From positions 62,001 to 126,000 of the forward strand of contig NC_042518.1 of assembly GCF_900963305.1 (NCBI RefSeq): DNA of 64,000 nucleotides. Direction: 5' to 3'. The notes under the pieces were generated by a model. The model was not told the origin of the DNA, did no database searches, and saw only the letters and a program-made list of their open reading frames with translations. The position numbers and the translations under genes were made by a program. How positions within the stretch are numbered: position 1 is the stretch's first letter; the number at the start of each line of letters is the position of its first letter. Of the stretch, positions 23,801 to 34,329 are shown piece by piece. This DNA is from Echeneis naucrates (Eukaryota; Chordata; Actinopteri; Carangiformes; Echeneidae).

Positions 23801-26800
23801 TGTTAGTATTCAGGTGGAGGTGTGCTTCTCCTACATCTTTAGTACTGGAGACAGGAGCAACAGAGACAACATCAGTGAGTAAACAACAACAACAGGCTGT
23901 TGATGAGGCTATTTATAGTCAGAAGCCATTATCATCATCAAACAACTCCCCGTGTGTGTGTGCACATTTAGGTAATTGGTTGACCTGATTAATTGACAGA
24001 GCAAAGCTGCCAACCACAGCCTGCTATTAATCAATGTGACGCGGACATACATGCACTCACTGGATGACAACATATGTCCTCTGTGTGTTTCTCTATCAAT
24101 GATAAAGGACATAGACAATGGTTATATTACATCTGAAACAGACACACAGTGACACTAATCAGCAGTTTTAAGGACTTCAGCTTAAAAAAAAAAACTCCAA
24201 GTTGACTAAACTTTATTTACTTTTCTTTTTCATTTAGTGATTGATTGATTATTAGGTATTAATTATTGGTTATTACTTGATGGCATGACTCATTGTGAGT
24301 TTGGATGATTAGCCGTTTTTGAAAACCCTGAAAAACATTACAGGGTTTTTAATTTGAAACAGAAAAAGGAAGTGGCAGCTCACAGACATAATAAAAAAAG
24401 ATGGGACGTTGACAAAAAGACGTTTCAATGGCGACTGACTGATGGAGAGAAACAAAGTGGTTTTGAACTTTGCTGTGCGACCCACGTGGTGTGACTCCAT
24501 GGACAGAACCTCCTGACCTCTGATGAAACTCTGTTTTTGTTTTTTGTTTTTTTTGGTTTTGTTTTTTTTGTCTCACAGCCGTTGACTTCACTGTGACTGC
24601 CGACATCACCAGCATCAAATCCCGCCTCAATTTCCATGGCAACGGACAGAACATTTACTCTGGTTACATTTCAATGCCGAGAAAACACTGTGAATCCCTG
24701 AGAGTAGGACTTCAGGTGAGCCCCCCCACAAGAAACACTCATCATAGGTTGATCCTCAGGGGAGGGGTTCTCATCGTCTGCTGGGGGGTTGAGATGTTTT
24801 AACAGACTTTAACTACAAAAGGAAAAGGCCTCTGTGGACTGTTAGAGCATCAGAACACACTTTGAACAGCGGCGTGAAATCATTGCTAATGCTAATGCTA
24901 ATGCTAATGCTGGAGTTTTCTGGAGTTTTCCATCTTTAATTGGAAACAAAGTTTGTTGACAGGAAGTGCTGCCTAGAATGATAAGAACTGCAGAGCTTTA
25001 ATTAGCGGAAACAGTCGGAGAGTCCCTGAAGGCAACAAACTCTGGGGTAAAAGGGTGCTGCTGCTGCTGAAAGTTGTTTAGATGATCTTATCTCTGCTGT
25101 CCAGTTTTGATGACAGCTCTGTGTAATGCTAACATGTTTCATCCACTCACATCGTGTCTGAAGTTGAAGCACCTGACTATCTCAGGCCACTGAAGGTTTC
25201 CTTCACGTTTAGAGACCTGCATAGACTCAAAGAAAATGGGCTTGGTTCTCCAGGGTCAGGAATAACAATGACCTGGATGGATGAGAACTTGCACAGAGAC
25301 CTAACCATGTGTCACTGAGGTTCTGTGTGTTCTTCAGAGTCCAATCCAAGACCAAGTGGAACCTCTGGTGTTCTCCCTGAATGTCTCGCTTTATGAGAAG
25401 CTTCCAAAGAAAAGAGGCTCAGTCCAGGACCTGAAACACCTTCCTGTATTGAGGCAGACACCCCAACCCATCAGAACCCAGGTCAGGTCTTAACCCAACA
25501 CAAAATGCCCCATACATCTTAGAAGCAGAATCAGATCTGTTGTCAGACCTCCACTTGAACTCACAAGACCCAGTTAGAACTGTATATGAGGGTTTGTTCA
25601 CTGACACTGAATTTCTTCATCAGATCCAGATCCTGAAGGCCTGTGGTCCAGATAACCGTTGCCATAGTAACCTGCAAATGACTGCTCAGTTCACAGATGA
25701 AAAGCAGAAACCATTCATGATGTAAGTCGAGTCACCTCAGGGATTCAGACTTTCCCTGCCCACCCGTCACATGACCTGATCCTTGTTATTAGCTGATCAG
25801 GTCAACTGCTCAGACTGTGGTCATTGTGTTGCTGACATTTGTTTGTCTTCAGGCAGGGGGGCAGCCAAGTGTTACACTACAACACCAGCATTAACAGATT
25901 GTTTCTGGAGATCAATATCAGCAACATGCCGTCATCAGGCCGACCAGCCGAAGATGCTCACAACACCATTTTGAACATGAGCATCCCGCCGTCGCTCATT
26001 TACTCTGGCGTCCGAACGAAGGTGAATGTGCCTGTCAACCTTGATCAGGAATCAAATTTCAAGCTGATGGTCAATTATTGACAGAGTGATGCCATATAGT
26101 GATTTCATACTGAAGGACCTATCCTGTCTGTCTATTTCAGGGAGACACCTCAGCAGCTGTCCAGTGTTCTGTCCAACAGTCTGATGTCTTGTGTGAGCTC
26201 GGAAACCCGTTCAAGAGTCACAGCAAGGTGATGGGCTGAAATGCTACAGTAAGACTGCAGTAATACTACAGCAATACTAGAGTACTACTGTAGTCTGACG
26301 TTCTTCCTCTGTTTCAGGTTCAGGTGTTGATCATATTTCAAACATCAGACGTCAGTTTAGAAACAAGAGAGATTCAGTCTGTGCTGCAACTGTCAACGTA
26401 AGACACACATCAGACACAACTGACAGAGAGAGATGCACAAATAACAGACACAACATACAGAGCGAGAGACACACAATAGACACACTTTACTACAGACAGA
26501 GACACAAAAGAGAACCAGATTCATAACAGACAGTGAGCAAAACATACAACAAACACACAGAGACATAAACACACTGACGCTGGTTGTGTGTCTTTGTCCT
26601 CAGTCTCAGTGAACAGTCAGACTTGTCTTCAGTCTCCGTCTTCATGTTGGTCCAGTTTTCACTGCAAACGACTTTCAGTCTGTGAGTTCCCTCCCTGATT
26701 TGTCAGAGACAGCAGGTGACAACAAGACAATCAGCTGATTGTCTTTATGTCTTTTTTTGTTGTCATGGAGACCTTTTGCTGTTGTTATGTCATTGTAATG

Positions 26801-28837
26801 ATGTCATCATGAGGAAGTTGGATTTCTGTAGAATGTTGGACTTGTTGGCGTCAGAGGGTTAAAGAGCAGGACTTATGACACTTACCTGTGAACTTTGACC
26901 CAATGGCCTTAATGGTTGATTCGGTTGCGACAGAATCAATCCTCCAGGCCCCACCCCCTTCGGTGGCCATGTGACCGGCGAGTCAGCCATGAAGAAGACA
27001 GAGGATGTTGGCAGTTTGCTGCTCTTCACCTTCCAGGTAAATTTGGGCTGAGTTCTTAATCTGCCGCCAACAGTTCAGGTGTGACCTATGACTTCCTCTG
27101 ATAGGTGCATATCAACAGGAAACTGCTGAGTCACCTGGGCAACCTAGAGGTGGAGTTTAATTGGCCAAGGGCACTGGCCAATGGGAAGTGGTTGCTGTAC
27201 CTCACAGAGATTGTAGTCAGCGGCACTTCGGAGCCTCAGTGCAATCCACCTGGTGGCATTGTCAATCCTCTCAACCTTGTGGTAACCATGGCAACAGCAG
27301 CCTAACATAGATGCAAAATAAAATTAACCCTCTGCAATCTTTACGATCTTTGACGTGATATTTTATTTCTGTTTGTTCAGCTGTCGAAGGAGGAGAAGAA
27401 GAGGGAGAGCAGGAGTCTGGAGGAGGAGAGGGCGGTGCACCATAAGAAAAGTAGCTCTGTGCTCCACCTGCAGGGACAGAGGAAGACATCATATACCCTG
27501 GTACAAAGTCCTGCTTTGTCAGGTTTCCTGATGTAGAGCTGCAACAAACAGGGGTCAACAGGGTTTTGACAAAGGAGTCAAAAACAAGCATATCTGTGTG
27601 TCATACACCTACACAAATTCTAACACACCAACCCCCCATCTACCCCCCAGGACTGTTCCGAGGGGATGGACTGTGTAACATTTGTGTGTCCTCTGATCAA
27701 CATGAACAGCTCAGCATCTTTGAGCCTCAGAGCCCGACTGTGGAACTCCACCATGTTGGAGGTACACACATTTGACCAGCCGCTTTTAACTTCCTTTGGC
27801 TCTTAGTTTTGGTTTCCTGGGAATCGGGGTGGGGGGTCAGGTAGACTGAGCATGAACGCCGGTCCTCAGATGGACTGTCCCTGTGTCCTCAGGACTACCG
27901 CCACGTCCGGACTGTGGTGGTGAGAGGCCGAGCAACTCTGAAGCTGCAAACCAACAAGCCGATGCTGCACATGGATCCTCTGAGCTCGGAGGTGACAGAG
28001 CTGACGTTGGCCCTCACACCCAACCTTTTGCTGTCATGACCTCCCCTCATTTTAGCAAGTCATTTGACTCCTGTCTGTCTCTGCAGATTGAGGTCCTGCT
28101 TTATCCAGACCTGGGCCATCAGGTGGATTCTGGTGCCCCCCTGTGGATCTTGGTGGTGTCCGTCCTGGCTGGGGTCTTACTGCTAGCTCTGATCTGCCTG
28201 TTGCTCTGGAAGGTTAGACCTCCTCCTGCTTTTGTACCTAAGTCCACATGTCATCGTTCATCTCATCACCATGGTGATTGTCTCTCCTCTTCATCCACCC
28301 CGTGGTTAAGTTTTGTCATATCATCCCCTGCTGTTCAGTGTGGGTTCTTCAGGAGAGCCAGCACCAGAGAACTCTATGAGGCCCAGACCCAGACAGCCCA
28401 GAGGAGGAGCCAGCCGTCCGAGACTGGAAGGCTGCCTGAGGAGCAGTGAGCCTGGGCCCCGTTAGGACAGATCGTTATGAATGATCTGTTACTGACTGTT
28501 ACTAGATGCTTAATGGATCAGAACAAACAGCTCTCCTTTCCACCCGTCCACTCGTTTATCTGTCCACCATTCTGCTTCCTCATACAGTGCGCATATGTAA
28601 CCTTTCTGATATTGATCCCTGTGTTTATTGCAGTGTGGTTTTTTTGTGCGTCGCGCAAAATGGCATTCGACTGCACTCCACCAGGGGAGGATTATGGGTA
28701 AACACAAGCAGAGGGAATACACAGACTCTGATGGTTTCCTGATCAAGACACATGTTGCACAGTCCAGGAACCGGAAGTCAAAGAAACAGTGGGTCACCTT
28801 CTGGGCTGAGACAGACAGACCAGGCCAGACAGACTAG
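19914..28837 (+). CDS. itga3: Integrin alpha-3, A and B tails
   Basis: Alpha chain of a laminin-binding integrin that pairs with beta-1 at the plasma membrane. Twenty-six common coding exons run from 19914-20071 and 21130-21257 to 28087-28212, then either 28339-28449 (A) or 28634-28837 (B); phases close, giving about 1041 or 1072 residues. The signal peptide ends before [11 protein letters not shown]. Beta-propeller blades carry [15 protein letters not shown] and [15 protein letters not shown] calcium loops. A KRESR sequence near 27405 suits furin-type cleavage into heavy and light chains. The transmembrane helix ([20 protein letters not shown]) precedes WK and CGFFRR, the alpha-tail GFFKR motif. 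Match to ITGA3 is strongest at the C-terminus ([12 protein letters not shown]). ATTAAA at 29306 may end the B transcript. Confidence 0.93.
20246..20312 (+). pseudogene. Decoy duplicate of itga3 exon 2 start
   Basis: About 50 bp around the exon 2 acceptor (CTCACCTTAACAG, then CTG-TTG/CTG-GTT/ATT-GGA-GCT-CCC) is present twice: here and at 21113-21162. The copy keeps a usable acceptor and phase but diverges after GAPRE and reaches TAA within about 16 codons, with no donor seen. It looks like a local duplication remnant inside intron 1. Confidence 0.6.
20828..20894. repeat. (GT)n microsatellite, about 33 units
   Basis: Pure GT dinucleotides in itga3 intron 1, between the decoy exon copy and the true exon 2. 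On the opposite strand it yields meaningless Thr-His ORFs. Confidence 0.95.
28339..28449 (+). other. itga3: itga3 cytoplasmic tail exon A
   Basis: TGT-GGG-TTC-TTC follows a TTCAG acceptor. The exon encodes 36 residues from [18 protein letters not shown] to a Glu-Gln end, close to human ITGA3A. Confidence 0.85.
28634..28837 (+). other. itga3: itga3 cytoplasmic tail exon B
   Basis: A second phase-0 exon again starts CGFF. It encodes 67 residues, including YTDSDGF and [12 protein letters not shown]; the latter matches the KK(H/Q)W(V/I)T-x-W signature of the B tails of ITGA3 and ITGA6. The stop is TAG at 28835-28837. Confidence 0.8.
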
Positions 28838-29729
28838 ACCGAACCGGACTGTATCAGAACAGACCTGTTTAGTCAGTTTTGTTTTAACCATTTAAGATAT
28901 GAGGTTTTCAACTGACAACAGGTTAATTGTGATTTTGTTTACTGTTCTTTTCAAACATTTTATATTCATGTTTCATAGTCTTCTGTCAACATTTCCCCGC
29001 ATGCACCTTGGTTCTGCTCCTGTTTGACCACACCCTGAAGGCTAGGACAGATGTGAGTGTCAGTGTGTAGTGAGTGCTGATTTCACCTTCAGGGGCTCCC
29101 CGTAAATTCCCTCTGCCCTTTTACGTAAAAAACATTAAACAAAACTACTTTCTGCTGTCCTTTCAGTGTTTGGGTTGTGTACTTTCACTGCCTCATTTTG
29201 AAATTGTGGTATTTATGATAGCATTTGAAAGTAGCACCAGATTGTGTGGATTTGTTTTGTCATTGTTGTAGTGAAGTGTAAATCTGTTTGTCTCTGTATG
29301 TTGATATTAAAATATTTTTAACAGCCCAACTGTTGTTTACCTGCTGTAATGAGTTCAGGGTCTTTTGAGCAGATTGTGGAAACTCACTGATAGTAAAATT
29401 TCAGTTTTTTTGTTTTGATTGCAATCTGAAGCAGATAACAATGACACTGAGGTCAGAGGTCACTGTAGTCGACTCCTTGGCCTGAGCACCTCCACACCTT
29501 GAGACATCTCCCACCCCCTCAGGTGGACGCTCCACTATCTCCACACAATGAGTCAGTCAGTTCTGGCCTTGTTTTCCTGAGTCTGTTGTTTTTACAGTGA
29601 CAGTTGTGTGCTGCAAATCAGAACACAGAAGTACATCATTACCATGACTTTATTTAACATGAAGCGGGTGCAGCTCGCATCAGTCCAGCTGGTGATTCCC
29701 ATCATTCACCACTTTGCCACCTCAGGAGT
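28838..29729. other. Convergent 3' ends of itga3 and rdm1
   Basis: No coding sequence was recognised. ATTAAA at 29306-29311 is a likely itga3 poly(A) signal; the rdm1 3' UTR on the other strand probably occupies the right-hand part. Confidence 0.4.
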
Positions 29730-31491
29730 CTATGACATCAATAGAGCCCACTCTTCATCTTCACCCTCCTCTTCATCAGGATCACAATCTGTCCAGGAAA
29801 GCTCATTCACCTGAAACAAGACAGTTCTCCTGTTTGCATCTGTATAATCTGACTGCAGGTCCATGACTCAGAGGGTCTATACGTCGATGCTGAGCGTCAC
29901 CCACACTGGTCCGTTACATCACGGCTACTTGTTCACATTAGTGTTAATGAAGATTTGCGTCTGCTCAGGTGAGGTTACCTGGATCACACCTTCAGTAGGC
30001 TCACCTCCAAACTGATCTGAGGTGGCTCTCACCTCCACCATCACATCGCCATTTCCTAGGAGACACAGATGGCAACACCAAATGACTGACTGCAGTAGCT
30101 ATATCAGCTATCAGTCACACCCGACTTTCAGCTACATCCCAGCAACAGCAGTGACAGAAACAATCTGAGTACCCAGAAGTATCAGCAGCACTGTGGAGAA
30201 GGCCTGGACCAGAGCTTGCTCTCTCACCCTCTTCTGGAGCTTACATCGGGTCTGTAGGACAACTTCTGGCCCTGAGACAGAGACAGAGGATGGAGAGAAA
30301 TGAGAAACTGATACTGCCTCTGGATCAAGAGTCAATGAATTTCTGAGATGAGAAATGTTTCTAGTTTCCTGTGTCCTGGTTCTACCTGGATACGGATTTC
30401 TCAGCTGACTTTTCCTCTTCCTCTGGGACCAGGATGTGCAAGGTTTGTGTCTCACCTGTGCAGGTGAAGCTGTCGTCAACCACAGCGGCTCCTCTGGTGG
30501 TCTTTCTGTGACGGGGGAAGGAAAGCTGCAGCACACACCCAAATCTCAAACTCCTCCTCCTCACTGCCTCCTCACCCTCTCCTTCTTCCTCCTCTGCCTC
30601 GTTGGTGAGCTCCTTCAACTGGGTACAGACACAGACAGGAAGTTACCTTCCATCACACTCGGTAACCTGGACGGAAATGGATGAAGTATAAGTTCTCACT
30701 GTGATGATGTCAGAGGTCCAGCCGTTGAATCCCAGACAGTGATTGGCCAGTTCCAGACAGCGAGCATGGCTCAGAGGTCTGCTGCTGTCAGAAAGGAAAT
30801 GAGGGATCTGCTTGGAGCTCAGCCTCACCTGCAGGGACAGGTAAATTCCAGGTCGTGTCACACAACAATAGTCAGGGGTTCGATCAGCTAACTCATCTCT
30901 ACTACCACATTTTTTTGTCGAACGTGAGGTAAAAAAAAAAAAAATCATTATTTTAAAGCTGTTATTTTCCTGAATGAGTCATTTGAAACTTTAACAGACT
31001 TTGTCTGACCCTCCAGAGAAGATGAAGTCAATGAGCAGCTGACCTTGAGCGGGCAGGTCTGGAACAGGCAGCGTCCGTCGGTCTGCTGCTGAGCTCTGGA
31101 TGCCTGAACAGACGAGTAGAACTTGATGATGGCGGAGAAACCAGCAGGCTGAGGAGGAATGTTTGGCCGGATCTTCACCAGGTAGAGAGGACCAAAGGAC
31201 AAGAAAACAACACACAACCTGTGCTGGACACATACACACATTCACAAGGTATTAATGTCTCACACTAACAACTGGACTGTCTCTGAAGAGAAGGTGGACT
31301 TAAGTTCTCTAGACTTAAATGGCAGCACATAAGTTTAACCTCTACATTCAGCCAGTTCAGGTCCGACCCGGTCCAAGTCAGCACCCAGGTGGACTCACAT
31401 AGACTTCAGCCTCAGACAGAGACGGCTGTATGTCCCACACAAACAAAGTCTTATTATTGTCCACCGGAACCACGAACTCCAGGATGTCCAT
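29730..31491 (-). CDS. rdm1: RAD52 motif-containing protein 1
   Basis: RDM1 binds nucleic acid through an RRM and a RAD52-like motif and is linked to recombination repair and cisplatin response. Seven exons: 31491-31399, 31223-31044, 30828-30700, 30618-30456, 30271-30173, 30055-29979 and 29810-29730; 273 residues against 284 in human. The start MDILEFVVPVDNNKTLFVWD aligns with human MAELVPFAVPIESDKTLLVWE. Next come FGPLYLVKI and AIIKFYSS (RRM RNP-like strands), CLELANHCLGFNGW (a hallmark of the family), a Glu-rich acidic loop, KLQKRVREQALVQAFST, and an acidic Asp/Glu tail. The C-terminal GVIQV block is also conserved. Confidence 0.9.
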
Positions 31492-31929
31492 CAGGTCTGC
31501 AGAGGAAGGACAGAGGGGCCAAGACCGGAACCGAGTAAGACCGGAAACGAGTGAGACCGGAATCAAACCGGGTTAAAAAGTCAAACCAACAGTTCCGAAA
31601 CAACCTGACCGACCTTAGTGGCTGAGCGACCCATTCCTGAGTTTCGTTCCGGTCTCTGGTTCTGGTTGGGCTTCTCGCCGTCACACACAAAGTTTACCAC
31701 GCTTCCGCGGGGCGGGACTTGGTGACGAAATAGAATGACGATCAACAGTGGGCGGGGCCATGAAGCTGAAACGCTTCCCATCAAATTAAAATGAAAACAG
31801 GGCGACGTCATCTGTCAGTCAAATTCCACAGAAAAGCTCTCCTGTTAGTTCAGTTACGGTTCAATACTTTTATTTTGACACTCACAGACTTCCACATCAG
31901 GAGTCTAAACCCGGTCTCTCCCGCCAACA

Positions 31930-32026
31930 GATGACGTCATGTTTTAGCTGCTCTGAGGTAGAAAAAATGAAATTGAAGGGACTCCACAGCGCGGGAAAAC
32001 GTGAGAATATTCCCACGTGACGTCAC
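31930..32026 (-). promoter_or_regulatory. Likely rdm1 promoter with CRE and E2F motifs
   Basis: Two exact TGACGTCA CRE palindromes lie at 31932-31939 and 32018-32025, an E2F-type GCGGGAAA at 31991-31998 and an E-box CACGTG at 32014-32019, all 440-535 bp upstream of the rdm1 ATG. E2F control would suit a DNA-repair gene. Assignment to rdm1 rather than the right-hand interferon gene is by distance. Confidence 0.45.
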
Positions 32027-32204
32027 CGGCAGTGAATGAATGACTTCACCCATTCATTTAGAGTAACTTCGATCCAGACACAGAAAGTACCTGTCCTGGT
32101 CCAGACCTGAGTCCAGATCCTCAAACAGTGTTAACAGGACTACCCCTGGACCAGAGATGTACTGTGATACAAACACTGACAGAACTAACAGAACCTACAG
32201 AATC

Positions 32205-32740
32205 AGAATCAGAATTGCCTTTATTGTCTTTGTAAATTACATTACAACAAGATTCAAGTGGGGTGTAGTGGTTAGTGCTGTTGCCCCACAATAAGAAGGT
32301 CAGGGCTTTGGTTCTCAGCCTGGCCCTTTCTGTGAGTTTGCATGATAGACTGGCGACCTGTCCAGGGTGTACCCAGCCCCTCGCCCGATGTGAGCTGGGA
32401 TTAGCTCCAGATACGGATAAAGTGGGTGAAGATGTGTGAGTGAGTGGGATTCGAGTGCAACTCCAAAAGGTGCTTTTATGAGGTAGAAATAAGAAATATA
32501 TGTACAAGATAAATAATTATAAATGTACAACCAAGTAGGAAAAAAAATGTAAACCAGAATTATATACAGAACTATGGAAGGGTTAGGCTAATATTGCACA
32601 GGAAGTATTACATGAGAAAATATTGTACTGGATATTGCACAAGCGAACGGCCGTGTTAAAAGTGCAGTGTTAACGTTTATTGTTCAGTGCAGTGATGGCT
32701 CTGAAGATAAAGCTGACAGAACAAACTGACAGAACCGTCA
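32205..32740. repeat. Composite repeat: LINE-type tail plus inverted dispersed repeat
   Basis: AGAATCAGAATCAGAATTGC with CTTTATTGTC begins the block, a form typical of fish LINE 3' ends in reverse. It is interrupted at about 32255-32440 by the dispersed repeat (GTAGTGGTTAGTGCTGTTGC ... GACCTGTCCAGGGTG), then resumes with TATTGCACAGGAAGTATTAC-type sequence. This suggests one element inserted in another. Confidence 0.5.
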
Positions 32741-32883
32741 GAATCGACAGAACTGGCAGCAGATGTCCTGCAGCAGTCTGAATCCTTTTTGACAACAGAA
32801 TTGTATTTAACCTTTAAAATAAGACAAAAATACAAGAACAAAATAAATACACACTACAAATGTATGACAATAGACAAACAGAC

Positions 32884-32915
<32 letters not shown>

Positions 32916-32952
32916 AGGGAGAGTTGAAACTGGATCTCTAGGACTTTTTTTG

Positions 32953-32986
32953 TTTCTTTCTCTTTCTGATCTTTTTTAGATAAAAG
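32953..32986 (+). promoter_or_regulatory. Interferon promoter: IRF element and TATA-like box
   Basis: TTTCTTTCTCTTTC at 32953-32966 reads GAAAGAGAAAGAAA on the other strand, matching the GAAANNGAAA core bound by IRF factors. An AGATAAAAG box follows at 32978-32986, about 95 bp before the chosen ATG. This spacing fits an inducible interferon promoter with a 5' UTR of roughly 60-70 nt. Confidence 0.6.
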
Positions 32987-33076
32987 TCCTGAGCCATGAT
33001 GTTGGAGACACTGACATTGAGCACAGCTCGTAGCTCCATCTTCATCTTTGTCTTCATCTTCATCTTCGTCTTCATC

Positions 33077-34222
33077 ATGATCAGTTGGACAGGCCTCCTC
33101 GTTCTCTGCTCCACCCTCAGTCCAGCCCTCTGCTGTGATTGGCTCAGACATTACGGTCACTACAGCAACATGTCTCTGTCCCTTCTCCGCCTCATGGTGA
33201 GTACCAACTCCAGGTCCTGGAGGGGCACACGGTCATAAACAGCATAGTTACCCACAAAGTCAGAGAGGACTGATGTTTGTGTTTATAAGATACAGAAACA
33301 TCTTTTCTCTTTCCTTTATCTTTTCATCTCTGTTTTTACAAGTTAACCAGAAAAATAAGAGTGAAATGGGCCCAAAGTCTGTTTTGAGCAGTGAAGCAGT
33401 CCACTGGTCTCTGAAGTGTCTTTATGTTTCAGGGCGGTCAGGTGACTGAGCAAGAGAGTCCGGTTCCTTTTCCATATAGATTCTACATCAGCATACGAAC
33501 CACTGAGGTAATCAATCAACAGATTAACCAATCAATGGATCACCCAGCCCAGATCTCAACTTCAATTTAGGTGTTATGTTTCCATGGTTACTATTGCTGT
33601 AACTACTGTGTTTTACCGCCAATACATTGATGACATGAGCTCTGTCAGCCAATCAGAATGCTAAATTTTCCTCATGTTTGTTTCTCCAGGTGAGGTCCCA
33701 GGTGGTCTTCGTCAGAGACAGTCTTGTCCAGATTGCTGACCTATATCGCCATGGGAACCTCTCCTCCGTTACCTGGGATACAGACAGAACTAATGGTTTC
33801 AGGATGAGTCTGGACAGACAGATAGATGAACTGAGAAGCTGCACCAAAGACCAGGTGAGACTTCAAAACCTGGTGCAGTTCAGGGTGATCCTCAGAAATT
33901 GATCTGAATGTTTTTGCCTCAGGCATCGATGAACCAGCAAAAAAAAAACAGTCTGAGGAAATACTACAAGAAACTGAGGACCAGGACCCTGGAGCAAACA
34001 GTGAGTTCATCTGTAGCGCTGTCTGTAGTTTTGTCTGTAGCTCTAATTTTAGCTCTGACTGTAGCTCTGTCTGTAGCTCTGACTGTAGTTCTGTGTTTAC
34101 AGGGTGGAGGTTCAGCCTATTGGCAGCTGATTAGGAAGGAGACCCAGCTCCATCTGGAGCAGCTGGACTTGCTGGTAAACTCCATCAGAAGCTCGGTGGT
34201 GTCAACTTCTGTCCAGGGTTAA
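33077..34222 (+). CDS. Type I interferon, two-cysteine group I, IFNd type
   Basis: Secreted antiviral cytokine. Five exons with four phase-0 introns: 33077-33196, 33433-33507, 33690-33854, 33923-34000 and 34103-34222; 185 residues, the usual size. The signal peptide MISWTGLLVLCSTLSPALC is followed by CDWLRHYGHYSNMSLSLL, a close match to the mature N-terminus of perciform IFNd. FPYRFYISIR and DLYRHGNLSSVTWD are further family blocks. C20 and C116 form the single expected disulfide pair, and N31 and N89 are sequons. Two in-frame ATGs at 32996 and 32999 would add 27 residues, but they lie at or before the start site predicted from the TATA-like box, so 33077 is preferred. AATAAA lies at 34324. 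Confidence 0.9.
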
Positions 34223-34240
34223 AGGCAGATCAGCTGTCTA

Positions 34241-34300
34241 CTATTTATTTGTGTTTATTTATGTCTATTTATTTATATTTATTCATTTAAATTAAGTTTG
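34241..34300 (+). promoter_or_regulatory. AU-rich element in interferon 3' UTR
   Basis: Several ATTTA and TTATTTAT units lie within about 60 nt downstream of the IFNd-type stop codon and before the AATAAA at 34324. This is the usual signal for rapid decay of cytokine mRNA. Confidence 0.65.
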
Positions 34301-34329
34301 TGTTTAATTTTGATAAAAGACAAAATAAA

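Larger units (their letters stand above)
31492..33076. other. Spacer between divergent rdm1 and interferon genes
   Basis: The left part is probably the rdm1 5' UTR and promoter. The middle (about 32200-32740) is repeat-derived. The right end holds the interferon promoter. No further coding exon was seen. Confidence 0.5.

Noticed and set aside
33908-34102. Read-through of IFNd exon 4 into its intron as a longer interferon
   Set aside because: The intron is a short CTGTAGCTCT-type repeat that happens to be open; GTGAGT and a good acceptor are present and the five-exon form matches the family.
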